Source: Photobacterium sp. TLY01 (GTDB lineage: Bacteria > Pseudomonadota > Gammaproteobacteria > Enterobacterales > Vibrionaceae). From it: a DNA stretch of 64,000 nucleotides. Under the pieces are notes generated by a model. It saw only the letters and a program-made list of their open reading frames with translations. It did not search any database and was not told the origin of the DNA. The translations under genes were made by a program, and so were the position numbers. Location of the stretch: NCBI RefSeq assembly GCF_021432065.1, contig NZ_CP090364.1, positions 2,060,601-2,124,600 of the forward strand. The letters run 5' to 3'. Numbering within the stretch: the stretch's first letter is position 1; each line of letters begins with the position of its first letter. Shown here one piece after another: positions 20,213-28,111 of this stretch.

Positions 20213-20731
20213 GTGATTTTCCGGAAGCTTGTTTCACCGCTTTATCATCATGTCCTCATCACAGGCTTGCTGTTTGCAGGTCTTGCGGCTGTTTTTCCTG
20301 TTTTTGCTCTCACGCCACCCCCGTTAACATTAAAAGGACAATCAGCGGAAAATGCCCCCATCGAAGTCCGCCTGACGCGGGATGATATCGCCAGTTTCCC
20401 CCAGCAATCCGTCACTACCTCCATGCCCTGGGTCAATGGCAAGGCAACATTTTCCGGCGTTAACCTGCAAACGCTGTTAACGCACTATCAACTCAAACCC
20501 GGCACCATACATTTGACGGCCCTGAATCAATTTACCGCTGAGTTAAACTGGCAAGATATGGAAACCTATCAACCTGTACTGGCGGTACGTCACAATGATG
20601 AATGGATGCGCGTACGTGATTACGGCCCCTTCTGGCTTGTTTTTGCACTGGATACGTACCCGAACCTCATTGATAAGGGCTTTCTAGAAAAAATGGTCTG
20701 GCAGATCAACGAAATTAACGTGGTGCCATGA
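20213..20731 (+). CDS. Secreted molybdopterin-binding-domain-like protein
   Basis: 172 residues with a signal peptide (about 1-35, hydrophobic core LITGLLFAGLAAVFPVF). The rest resembles the sulphite-oxidase-type molybdopterin-binding fold (SUOX-like): a PPPLTLKG opening, YQPVLAVRHNDEWM and the RDYGPFWLVFALD...WQINEINV ending. It lacks a cysteine that could ligate molybdenum, so it is probably a sensor or ligand-binding relative and not an oxidase. GTG 20213 is chosen because GAGGGA precedes it and the overlapping ATG runs into a stop. The next gene, a diguanylate cyclase, begins right after its stop codon. Confidence 0.72.
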   Translation: MIFRKLVSPLYHHVLITGLLFAGLAAVFPVFALTPPPLTLKGQSAENAPIEVRLTRDDIASFPQQSVTTSMPWVNGKATFSGVNLQTLLTHYQLKPGTIHLTALNQFTAELNWQDMETYQPVLAVRHNDEWMRVRDYGPFWLVFALDTYPNLIDKGFLEKMVWQINEINVVP

Positions 20732-20732
20732 C

Positions 20733-21908
20733 GTGTTATCTCTGAAATCATTAAAAATTTTTCACTTAGCCGGGATGCCCTTGATGAAAAAGCTGCTTTT
20801 TTTTGCAGCTCCCCTGCTGATTGTATTTACTTTTGTGTCTGTGAGTTCTCTGGAATCCAACGCAGAGTCTGTCAGTAAAGATCAGAATCTGGCCAGTTGG
20901 TTCATGATGCAACTGGGTGATGAATACAATGAATTCATTTACCAGCTTCAGCGCTATGAGGCCGGGCGTGCAGATCATAACGATGTCTTACTCCAGTATG
21001 AAATACTGCTCAGCCGCTTTAATTCCATTCAGGTCAACAGTCAGGTGAACCGCCTTCACAGCACATTTGGCTCATTGCAGTCGTTCAACCATCACTATCA
21101 GATCGTGAAAGGCTATGAAGCTTCGCTGCAACAGCTCACCCCACAGAATGTGGCTGAGCTGACCCTGACAATCAAAGATAACTACGATCAGTTGATGAAC
21201 TATGCATTGAAAACATTCCTCTTTACCAACAATGTGTTGCGCTCAAAACTAGACAAGTTTATTTCTCTGCGCTGGCTGATTCATGCATCCCTGTTTTCCA
21301 CCTTGCTGATCGGTGTCATGATGATTTATTTGCTGATGAAAGAGTCAAAAACACATCATCAGCTGGCAATGTATGACTCATTAACCGGTATCCATAACCG
21401 GCTTTGGCTCAACCGGAAGTTAAAGGATCTGGAGAAAGGCGGCAAAGATTTTGCGTTTTTCCTGATCGACCTGAACGGGTTTAAAGAGGTCAATGATACG
21501 CTGGGACATGGTGCCGGAGACCAACTGTTAAAAACAGTCGCGCGGCGACTTGATAACCTGACACACGATGGCATGTATGTCGCCCGGATGGGAGGAGATG
21601 AATTTGCGGTGATCCAGGTTTTCCCTCAGTCCGTCAATCAGGCGTATGTGTCGAACTTTCTGATGAACACACTGGACCACGTGCTCAAAATCCCCATTCA
21701 GCTCCGCCATCGTGAGTTATCGCTGTCGGCCAGTATTGGCCTGAGCGTGTACACCCCGGGCAGTAAGAGCCTGTCCGAACTGTTGCAGGAGGCAGATTTT
21801 GCAATGTATGAGATGAAACAGCAATTCAAAGCGGAGCACCCATACCCAATCACCAACCTGGAACACCCGGCTCCAGATGCCTCCCAAGGGTTTACCAAGC
21901 GCCAGTAA
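20733..21908 (+). CDS. Membrane diguanylate cyclase (GGDEF)
   Basis: Makes cyclic di-GMP from two GTP. Two membrane helices (about 19-37 and 183-203) enclose a periplasmic helical sensor of about 145 residues; the cytoplasmic GGDEF domain follows with DSLTGIHNR, LIDLNGFKEVND and an intact GGDEF (about 287-291). The RxxD inhibitory site normally upstream of GGDEF is absent, so product feedback may be lost. GTG 20733 would couple translation to the preceding stop; ATG 20775 or 20784 are equally possible starts. It is likely that the secreted upstream protein signals to this enzyme's periplasmic domain. Confidence 0.88.
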   Translation: MLSLKSLKIFHLAGMPLMKKLLFFAAPLLIVFTFVSVSSLESNAESVSKDQNLASWFMMQLGDEYNEFIYQLQRYEAGRADHNDVLLQYEILLSRFNSIQVNSQVNRLHSTFGSLQSFNHHYQIVKGYEASLQQLTPQNVAELTLTIKDNYDQLMNYALKTFLFTNNVLRSKLDKFISLRWLIHASLFSTLLIGVMMIYLLMKESKTHHQLAMYDSLTGIHNRLWLNRKLKDLEKGGKDFAFFLIDLNGFKEVNDTLGHGAGDQLLKTVARRLDNLTHDGMYVARMGGDEFAVIQVFPQSVNQAYVSNFLMNTLDHVLKIPIQLRHRELSLSASIGLSVYTPGSKSLSELLQEADFAMYEMKQQFKAEHPYPITNLEHPAPDASQGFTKRQ

Positions 21909-21915
21909 CCGAAAT

Positions 21916-22371
21916 CTAATTGGCTGACCAGATATCACTGGCCATCACATGGCCCGTTTCCAGCAAGGTTTTTAAATTGCTGATCACCGCAGGCCAGCCC
22001 TCACTGACATCCTGATAACTCAGCGAACCCGATTGTAAATCACTGTGGATCACTGTGATTCGGGTATCTTCCCCCAGGTTTTCCAGCGCAACACTCACCT
22101 GAGATGAATGCATCACGCCATGATGTCCACCGGTTTCCTGCCAGCTCAGCACTAAATGGTGAGGCGGGTGAATCAAGAGTACTTTTCCCGTCACATCTTC
22201 AACTTCGGAGCCATCAGCCCGAATATGCGCCCACCGACTGCCCACTTTCCAGTCAGATTCATTCACATGCCCCCAATATTGCTGGGTCATTTTCGGATCC
22301 AGCAAAGCGTTCCAGACATCAGTGTCTTTTGCCGCGATATAGCTGACATATTTGAATTGTTCCAAGCTCAT
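21916..22371 (-). CDS. SRPBCC / AHSA1-domain protein
   Basis: About 151 residues forming a single START-like hydrophobic-pocket domain: VSYIAAKDTDVWNALLDP at the start, WKVGSRWAHI, GKVLLIHPPHHLVLSW, RITVIHSDL and a GWPAVISNLKTLLETG helix at the end, the standard AHSA1 (Aha1 C-terminal-like) pattern. Role unknown; relatives bind hydrophobic ligands or are paired with ArsR regulators, but none is adjacent. The ATG at 22371 has GAGG at a proper distance; the ATG at 22377 is too close to it. Confidence 0.82.
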   Translation of the reverse strand: MSLEQFKYVSYIAAKDTDVWNALLDPKMTQQYWGHVNESDWKVGSRWAHIRADGSEVEDVTGKVLLIHPPHHLVLSWQETGGHHGVMHSSQVSVALENLGEDTRITVIHSDLQSGSLSYQDVSEGWPAVISNLKTLLETGHVMASDIWSAN

Positions 22372-22513
22372 GGGCATACCTCATCGTTGGGCAGCAAAGC
22401 AGGCTGCTGAGCCAATCTCCCGCTCTGGGCACTTTGGCTCCGCAACCAAAAACGTATTCAGTCATTCTTTATTGAGCGTAGCACTGAGTGTGTCTGCAAG
22501 CCGAACCGGATAG

Positions 22514-23020
22514 TTACAATAACTTCTTCATTTGCAGCAAAGTCCAGGGTTCACCATTGAAAACACGGGTGGCCCTATCTGCCTGATACGTTTCAAAGCC
22601 CATCCCGCGATAACAGTTGACTGCACGAAAATTGTGCTCAAACACTGCCAGTGATACCACCTCGGCCCCGAATTCAGACCCTGCTTTTTCCACTGCCATA
22701 TCCAGTAACTTCCGGCCATAACCCTTGCCGCGGTCCGATTCATCTGCCACTAAGACGCGACAAATCCGGCAGTGTTTGGGCGATGACTGGTATAACTCAA
22801 TATAGCCTTTTGGCTGATCCTCGACCTGAAATAAATAGGGATGAACTTCGGGGTGGGCAATATGTTTCTTAATCTGTTCTATGGTCAGAGGAAACTGATA
22901 CACAGGCCCTCCCCAAAGTAAATTAAACTCCTCATCCGTTACCCAGTCCATGAGCAATGAATAGTCTTGTGTAGTAAATGGACTCAGTTGATACCGGGAG
23001 CCTGGCCGTTTAATAAGCAT
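22514..23020 (-). CDS. GNAT-family N-acetyltransferase
   Basis: 168 residues. Acetyl-CoA binding motif A is ICRVLVADESDRGKGYGRKLL, followed by VVSLAVFEHNFRAVNCYRGMGF, the usual C-terminal GNAT pattern. The start at 23020 (MLIKRP) has an AAGGA site 6 bases upstream; the longer frame to 23134 has no such support. Substrate not predictable. Confidence 0.84.
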   Translation of the reverse strand: MLIKRPGSRYQLSPFTTQDYSLLMDWVTDEEFNLLWGGPVYQFPLTIEQIKKHIAHPEVHPYLFQVEDQPKGYIELYQSSPKHCRICRVLVADESDRGKGYGRKLLDMAVEKAGSEFGAEVVSLAVFEHNFRAVNCYRGMGFETYQADRATRVFNGEPWTLLQMKKLL

Positions 23021-23306
23021 GATCGTCCTTGAACAAATTGATACGGTGTTTAGACAGGTGCAACCGTTCGCAGAAATGGCACCAGGTGACGCTCGGGACC
23101 ATGACAACAGGCTGAAAAGCGGACTCATTTCCACTCATTAAGTTATCAACACACCAATGCACTGAGTCAAGTTGCACACAGCGTTGTAGCATTACGGCAA
23201 TTGAGAAGCAGTTCAAGGTTCTAAACCTGATTGATTGCGCTAACTCTCACTTTTCACAGAAGAAATACAGATGGGGGACTGATTCGTACCCTTTTGGGGA
23301 TATTTT

Positions 23307-23414
23307 ATGCCCATCACAACCCGCAAACTAAATGCGGTTATCATCGGCATCAATATGTTTTTGCTTGCTGGAGTAAAAGACGTATCCGGCTTTTTCCGGA
23401 TCATTTCATGGTAA
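23307..23414 (+). CDS. Possible 35-residue small protein
   Basis: ATG preceded by GGGGA at 7 bases; encodes MPITTRKLNAVIIGINMFLL and 15 further residues with a hydrophobic centre that could insert in the membrane. No homology is recognised and no promoter is obvious; it may be chance. Confidence 0.2.
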   Translation: MPITTRKLNAVIIGINMFLLAGVKDVSGFFRIISW

Positions 23415-23415
23415 T

Positions 23416-23452
23416 AAAAAGGTCACAGCCCCGATTGGCAAGCGCTGTGACC
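23416..23452 (-). terminator. Terminator of the second acetyltransferase gene
   Basis: On the minus strand GGTCACAGC, a 14-base loop, GCTGTGACC and TTTTTATT. The stem is a perfect 9-bp inverted repeat (23421-23429 with 23444-23452). Confidence 0.82.
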
Positions 23453-23472
23453 ATCATTCGACATCAGAACGA

Positions 23473-23943
23473 CTAACCGTCCAGTGAATTCAGGTCGAGT
23501 TCCATGAAAATACTGAGCGGGTGCGACTGATACTGACCGTAAGGCTCACAAACCCGATAGCCCAGGGTCTGATATAAACCAATGGATTCAGGCTGATTCA
23601 CACCGGTTTCCAGACGGGCAATGCTGACTCCATTGTGCTTCAGGTACTGATGCAAAGCATCCATAATTTGCCGGGATATCCCCAGACCGCGGTAATTATC
23701 CAGTACAAACATACGCTTGATTTCGCCGTACTGCCCGTCATCATCCATCATTTTCACCGCCCCAATACCGGCTAACGCGCCGCGTACAAAGGCGCCGACC
23801 AGATGAACATTGTCCTTCATGAGGGATTCCTCACTCTCCAGATTGTTCGTCTCAGGCGGGTACAGACTATACATATAATCATCGGACGCGCTGAGGATCC
23901 CTCGGACGTCATCACGATTGGGCATAACTTTCTGAATATACAT
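23473..23943 (-). CDS. GNAT-family N-acetyltransferase
   Basis: 156 residues; motif A is IKRMFVLDNYRGLGISRQIM, followed by IARLETGVNQPESIGLYQTLGYR, the typical acetyl-CoA-binding core of putative acetyltransferases of the YitI/PA4866-like class. The ATG at 23943 is preferred to a TTG four codons upstream; neither has a strong ribosome site. Substrate unknown. It ends with its own terminator and is separated from the curli locus by about 475 bases. Confidence 0.82.
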   Translation of the reverse strand: MYIQKVMPNRDDVRGILSASDDYMYSLYPPETNNLESEESLMKDNVHLVGAFVRGALAGIGAVKMMDDDGQYGEIKRMFVLDNYRGLGISRQIMDALHQYLKHNGVSIARLETGVNQPESIGLYQTLGYRVCEPYGQYQSHPLSIFMELDLNSLDG

Positions 23944-23955
23944 AGTATTAACCAA

Positions 23956-24418
23956 GCATTAATGTTGTTACTGCTACACAGTCAAGAAATAGTGATCAAA
24001 ATTTTCATCGCGCCAGAAACCAGCGACGCATACAGCGCCCGAGCGTAAATGTTTCTCTGCGATCTTGCTGACGCGATCCCTCTGGCACCAGTATTGCGGG
24101 TACATGAGCGAGCTTTTCTATGAGCTGACAGCCTGCTCCCTGCCGGATTTTGTCTTTCACAAGCTATTCTAATCAGGCTGAATACAAGTGCAACAATCGG
24201 AACCAGCCTCACATAATAACAATATTGAAATCGGAATGAGAGCTTAAAACGTAAAGTCATAACATTCTGTGCACTTTCGCACATAGCCACAGACCGGGCA
24301 AACTCAGCCTGGGTATTCCGATGCGATAAACCAAACGCTAACGCCATGATCCATGCGCTCATCCGGGAGGCGCACCTTACTACAAGGTCACCTAAGATGC
24401 TATCGGGAATGAGACACC
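23956..24418. other. Intergenic between acetyltransferase and curli locus
   Basis: A 126-codon open frame on the minus strand (23982-24362) is present but has no family resemblance, Cys/Arg-rich composition and no ribosome site, so I treat the stretch as non-coding. A base-composition change begins here toward the AT-richer curli genes. Confidence 0.45.
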
Positions 24419-24435
24419 TCAGGCGTGAGGTGTCT
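24412..24435 (-). terminator. Hairpin at end of the csgBAC unit
   Basis: AGACACCTCA, loop, TGAGGTGTCT: a perfect 10-bp stem overlapping the stop codon of the last curli gene. No T run follows on the minus strand, so it may stabilise the 3' end instead of terminating. Confidence 0.5.
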
Positions 24436-24763
24436 GGTGTGTGATTTGGCAGTCGTCGGACACTGCCAGGACAGAGGTTTTTCCCGCGGTATCAACTGTG
24501 ATACTGACAGGAAATTGGGCTTTATTGAGCGACATTCTCGATGTGCTGGAACCACTGACAGCAGAGCGCATTTTATTCCCGTTGCCTGAAACCAGTGAAT
24601 AGGCAACGCGATCGCCACCTTCAGACCTCATCATGATTGTCACTGAATCCCCGTCCAAACTGCAGCTGAGATCAAATGGCTTTTCGGTCTGGCTTATCGC
24701 CAGCGATGGATAAAAACAGAAAGCGGCGATAATCGCCGCTTTATTGATCATAGAGTTAAGCAT
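24419..24763 (-). CDS. Small secreted protein in csgC position (putative curlin chaperone)
   Basis: 114 residues with a signal peptide (about 1-24, cleaved near LAIS-QTE). The mature part is about 90 residues, predicted to be mostly beta: LSCSLDGDSVTIMMRSEG, then VAYSLVSG, FPVSITVDTAG and TSVLAVSDDCQI. It has two cysteines. CsgC/CsgH proteins are periplasmic immunoglobulin-like inhibitors of premature curlin polymerisation, of similar size and located right after csgA; sequence identity is not evident by eye, so the assignment rests on position, secretion and fold pattern. Thirty-three bases from csgA. Confidence 0.55.
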   Translation of the reverse strand: MLNSMINKAAIIAAFCFYPSLAISQTEKPFDLSCSLDGDSVTIMMRSEGGDRVAYSLVSGNGNKMRSAVSGSSTSRMSLNKAQFPVSITVDTAGKTSVLAVSDDCQITHQTPHA

Positions 24764-24796
24764 AATTAATCATTCAACTTTATTTCAATAACGTTA

Positions 24797-25432
24797 TCAG
24801 AACTGCTGGATATCAACTTCGTTATTAGACGAGTTACTGATATAAAAGGTGGCTGTATCAGCGCGAGTCTGTTCGATGTCCACTTCATTGTAACGAGAGT
24901 CACCCAGGATTTTACCGTAGACACGGGCATCATCTGAGTACTGGTCGATATAGACGTCGTTGTGATCAGCGCCGTAGCCTTTGATGTCCACATACACTTT
25001 GTTGTCATCGCCATACTGATCAACATCAACACGGTTATCATCACCACCTTCGATATCCACATCGGCGGTATTGTCATCACCATCTTGGTTCAGAACAACA
25101 TGGTTATCATCGGCATGATCATCCAGGCTGATTCGACCCGTGTTATCGTCACCGTCTTGCAGCACTTCCAACTCGTTATCTTCTGAGTCGTCGGCTACTT
25201 CAACTTTACCGTAGTTGCCGGAACCATCTTGTTCAATGTCGATTTCGTTATCATCGGAACCACCGCTGATATCGACCACTGCTTCATTACCCCAGCTTCC
25301 TGGAGATTCCTGATAAATCCACACATCATTGTTATCACTGTAACCTGTAATACTCACATCAGCTTCGTTATCTACCGCCAGTGCACCACCAGAGACCAAC
25401 AGCGCAGAAATTACCAGAGCTAACTTTTTCAT
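24797..25432 (-). CDS. csgA: Curlin major subunit CsgA-like, highly acidic
   Basis: 211 residues: Sec signal (1-19, MKKLALVISALLVSGG), then about 190 residues made of imperfect curlin-type repeats spaced about 22 residues apart with Asn/Gln ladder positions (for example DDNRVDVDQYGDDN). Alternating hydrophobic residues fit the beta-helical amyloid strand-turn-strand fold. Unlike canonical CsgA, the turns are packed with aspartate: I count about 40 Asp in the mature chain against about 9 Lys+Arg. It ends in VDIQQF. It is preceded by csgB with 20 bases between them. Expected to be secreted through CsgG and to polymerise outside on CsgB. Confidence 0.85.
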   Translation of the reverse strand: MKKLALVISALLVSGGALAVDNEADVSITGYSDNNDVWIYQESPGSWGNEAVVDISGGSDDNEIDIEQDGSGNYGKVEVADDSEDNELEVLQDGDDNTGRISLDDHADDNHVVLNQDGDDNTADVDIEGGDDNRVDVDQYGDDNKVYVDIKGYGADHNDVYIDQYSDDARVYGKILGDSRYNEVDIEQTRADTATFYISNSSNNEVDIQQF

Positions 25433-25452
25433 GTGATATTCCTTACATTGTG

Positions 25453-26013
25453 TTAATGGACTGTAATTTGTTTATTCATTCCGTTGACGATTAGTATTTG
25501 CTCATTACCCGATTGATTAATATTAAAACCAGAGTAATTCACATTTGGCTTGTCAATGACGTAAGCCACATTGCCATCACCATCCTGGTTGATGGTTTCG
25601 CTAAGCCCTATTCCCGCTTGGGAAAGTACCGCACGATTCTGGTTGCCATTTTGTATAATTGCGCCTTCGTTATTCCACCCGGCCTGATAAATGGCAGCAT
25701 AATTATCATTACCATTTTGTTCGATATAAGAGAGGTTCCCCCCGCCAATCTGATCAATATTGGCATTATTGTTATAGCCTGACTGTCTGACTAATGCTTT
25801 GTTACCTGAGCCAAATAAATGCGTTTGGTTAATTTTCGCTGAACTGTCATATGCATTTATTAATTCAACTTTTGCCGCATTATTAAAGTCATCAGACAAT
25901 TCAGAAACTCGACTTAATTCATTTTTTGCCAAATCACTTGAGAACGCGGAAAAACTTAAAATAACACCCAATAAGGCTACTGCATTCGAATACTTAAAAG
26001 CTTGATACTTCAT
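25453..26013 (-). CDS. csgB: Curlin minor subunit / nucleator CsgB
   Basis: 186 residues with a signal peptide (about 1-27) and a leader segment before canonical curlin repeats: GNKALVRQSGYNN, GGGNLSYIEQNGND, NEGAIIQNGNQN and so on, each with the Gln-x-Gly-x-x-Asn turn. Unlike the neighbouring CsgA, the turns are Asn/Gly-rich and not strongly acidic. In E. coli CsgB anchors at the surface and nucleates CsgA. The ATG at 26013 follows GAGGG; a GTG at 26034 is a weaker alternative. Confidence 0.87.
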   Translation of the reverse strand: MKYQAFKYSNAVALLGVILSFSAFSSDLAKNELSRVSELSDDFNNAAKVELINAYDSSAKINQTHLFGSGNKALVRQSGYNNNANIDQIGGGNLSYIEQNGNDNYAAIYQAGWNNEGAIIQNGNQNRAVLSQAGIGLSETINQDGDGNVAYVIDKPNVNYSGFNINQSGNEQILIVNGMNKQITVH

Positions 26014-26265
26014 TGCTGCAACCCTCGAAATCACCTTGTCTTGTTTGTAATTTCAGTATGGTATTTATTTGTCTATTTCCTATGAACTTTATGATGATTA
26101 TATCTATTTTTTTGCTAGCACTTTATGACTATAAAAACAGTTAAAGACATGAGAACAAAACTTAAAAATCAAATACATAGATAACAACTAGCAGTTAAAC
26201 CCATGAAAAGAAGAACAAGAAAATGAATGGCTATATTTGTTTTCGAAAATAAATACATATCAAAC
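26014..26265 (-). promoter_or_regulatory. csgBA upstream region with possible promoter
   Basis: AT-rich spacer after the csgG terminator, so csgBA needs its own promoter here. A perfect TATAAT on the minus strand (26097-26102) lies about 84 bases before csgB; its -35 (TAAAGT) is poor, as expected for a stationary-phase or activator-dependent promoter. CsgD binding is likely but no site was recognised. Confidence 0.4.
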
Positions 26266-26299
26266 AAAAAAAGGCAATCACCCGAACAAGATGATTGCC
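26266..26299 (-). terminator. csgDEFG terminator
   Basis: On the minus strand GGCAATCA, 11-base loop, TGATTGCC and TTTTTTT; perfect 8-bp stem 52 bases after csgG. It separates csgDEFG from csgBA. Confidence 0.85.
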
Positions 26300-26350
26300 A
26301 TAGACAGCAAAAAAAGGCCTGGAGAAAAAGAAATACAATGCCTCTAACGA

Positions 26351-27187
26351 CTAAATAATCGGCTGAGTGGTGCCTGAATATTTCTGAATCACAGGATTAG
26401 ACATATCTGAAGGATTTCTAAGTTTCCACAGATTTGTCTTTATCCCATCGACAACCATTTGTATGACTGCAGAATCTATCGCCGACATAACAGCAACATT
26501 TACAGGTTCATTTGTTGTGATGCCCAATTCAGCCTCTAAAAGATCTTTATAATCTATAAATTTAAAAATACCGGTTTGCAGCTCCTGAGACAGGATTGTC
26601 TTACTGGTTGTCACACTGAGCAAAATACGGCCACTGCGAATATCCACCGCCCTGACATTCACCGTGACCTGATCAGTCCGGTACTGAGAAGATAACCCGA
26701 TCCCCAAGTATCTCGCACCCGCGCCGCCGGTCTGAATATTGGTATCGTAAGCAATAATCCCGCCTTCAACCATGATATTGGCTGCCATCAAAGAGGGAAG
26801 ATGATTACCATGATTTTTCGGTGTCTCGTGTTTACTCTGCGCAGCACGAATAATCTTACGTTCTGTCAGTAAGTTCTGTAACCCTTCTCGCTCTAAGGGA
26901 ATGAACCACTTAGAATTGAGTAATGCGGTTGTTAACATAGCCGCCCCGCCTTGCGGTACAGCAGTAGAGAAGTTACTGTTCGGCTGAGGTTTATACTGAC
27001 CGGTTTGATCCCGGAAATCATAAACCGACACATAAACCGGGCCTCGGGGTAAAGGCAAAGAGGTTAAATCTAAATAAGTCGCCCCTCGTGGCATCAGTGT
27101 TGGCTCATCTTTAGGGGCAGGAATACTCATAGACTGAGAGCAGCCACCTAAAATTAATGCCGAACACAATAAGGCAATGAGTCTCAT
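26351..27187 (-). CDS. csgG: Curli secretion channel lipoprotein CsgG
   Basis: 278 residues. Signal peptide with lipobox (LILGGC, Cys 16). CsgG hallmarks follow: LPLPRGPVYVSVYDFRDQTGQYKP, the NFSTAVPQGGAAML constriction-loop region, WFIPLEREGLQNLLTERKIIR and the IMVEGGIIAYD...GGAGARYLGIG membrane hairpins. It forms the nonameric outer-membrane pore that exports curlins. Ten bases separate it from csgF. Confidence 0.95.
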   Translation of the reverse strand: MRLIALLCSALILGGCSQSMSIPAPKDEPTLMPRGATYLDLTSLPLPRGPVYVSVYDFRDQTGQYKPQPNSNFSTAVPQGGAAMLTTALLNSKWFIPLEREGLQNLLTERKIIRAAQSKHETPKNHGNHLPSLMAANIMVEGGIIAYDTNIQTGGAGARYLGIGLSSQYRTDQVTVNVRAVDIRSGRILLSVTTSKTILSQELQTGIFKFIDYKDLLEAELGITTNEPVNVAVMSAIDSAVIQMVVDGIKTNLWKLRNPSDMSNPVIQKYSGTTQPII

Positions 27188-27197
27188 GATTGTCTCC

Positions 27198-27605
27198 TTA
27201 CATATCCGGCACTAAGCCACTAACTTGAATCGTGGATGTTTCGCCTGTTGCCTTATCCGTGACTTGAATCATCAAAGAACCATTGTTGTCGACGATATTC
27301 AACAGGAAATCATCCGTACTGAGTTGCCCTGTATTGCCGTTACCGACATCCGAAAGTAACTGGCCGATGAGACGGGACTCCAGGTTCGCCGCCAGCCTTT
27401 GTATACTGCTTTCGTCTTCACCCAGCAAACTGTTTTCTTGTGGCGGTTTATAATCATTAATGGCATTGGCTCCCGCTAATAAATAACTACCATTTAATGG
27501 GCTTCCACCAAAATTAGGGTTCACCGGTGTATATATCAGTTCGGTTGCTGAGACATCAATTGTCCAGAAACTCATAAACAATAAACAACATACCTTCCCT
27601 TTCAT
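27198..27605 (-). CDS. csgF: Curli assembly factor CsgF
   Basis: 135 residues, signal peptide to about residue 20, mature N terminus TELIYTPVNPNFGGSPLNGS, the conserved segment that plugs into the CsgG pore, followed by AINDYKPP and a C-terminal beta part with ISV-type strands. Links CsgB nucleation to the secretion pore at the cell surface. Between csgE and csgG, in the usual order. Confidence 0.94.
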   Translation of the reverse strand: MKGKVCCLLFMSFWTIDVSATELIYTPVNPNFGGSPLNGSYLLAGANAINDYKPPQENSLLGEDESSIQRLAANLESRLIGQLLSDVGNGNTGQLSTDDFLLNIVDNNGSLMIQVTDKATGETSTIQVSGLVPDM

Positions 27606-27616
27606 GTGCTGACCTC

Positions 27617-28111
27617 TTAAATTTCGTCGTAGTCAATATCGAAGGTATCTTTTAAATACCTTTCTATCCGCCATCTCAATACATAATTCTTAACCGCTGA
27701 AACAGCCTGATCTGTTTTCTCTTCAATATTCTGCCTTCCCGGAGATAACGCCGTTCTGTATATGATGTTCTGCCGATGAAATACAGTAATAATACTGCCC
27801 GATAAGGCTGTCGGCCTTTCTTTCACCGAGATATTTTCTTTTAGCTCATCCAGTTGATCTTCTAACTTTTGTGCAAAGAGAGAATAAAACTCTTCACCCA
27901 GTCGAGTCATTGTTCTGTCGATCACTACACCATCAATTTCACGCAAACTATCTAAGCTTTCCAATCGGTCCTGAACTTCTAGCGGCTCATCATTCTCCAG
28001 TGAAGGTCCATTCTCAATCGGTTTTGATGATTCAATCGATCCATCCTTTTCTGAACTCACAGCAGGCAACACAATGATCAGACAGGCAATTATCAAATAT
28101 CGAAATTTCAT
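27617..28111 (-). CDS. csgE: Curli assembly factor CsgE
   Basis: 164 residues. Signal peptide (about 1-19), then an extra acidic Glu/Asp/Ser segment of about 35 residues, then the CsgE core: IDRTMTRLGEEFYSLFAQKL, ISVKERPTALSGSIITVFH and the C-terminal FDIDYDEI. CsgE is the periplasmic cap that gates CsgG. The start overlaps the csgD stop by four bases (ATGA). The acidic insertion makes it longer than the roughly 130-residue E. coli protein. Confidence 0.9.
   Translation of the reverse strand: MKFRYLIIACLIIVLPAVSSEKDGSIESSKPIENGPSLENDEPLEVQDRLESLDSLREIDGVVIDRTMTRLGEEFYSLFAQKLEDQLDELKENISVKERPTALSGSIITVFHRQNIIYRTALSPGRQNIEEKTDQAVSAVKNYVLRWRIERYLKDTFDIDYDEI

Larger units (their letters stand above)
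23021..23472. other. Intergenic between two acetyltransferase genes
   Basis: 452 bases. It contains the terminator of the second acetyltransferase gene and one weak small plus-strand frame (listed separately). Nothing else is evident. Confidence 0.5.

Noticed and set aside
20213..20731. Functional periplasmic sulphite oxidase or MsrP-like enzyme
   Set aside because: No cysteine for molybdenum ligation and only about 140 mature residues; fold similarity only.
23982..24362. 126-codon minus-strand frame between the acetyltransferase and curli genes
   Set aside because: No family pattern, odd Cys/Arg composition, no ribosome site and no supporting context.
24797..25432. CRISPR-like short repetitive DNA
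   Set aside because: The periodicity is that of degenerate curlin codons (about 66 bases), not identical repeats with unique spacers.
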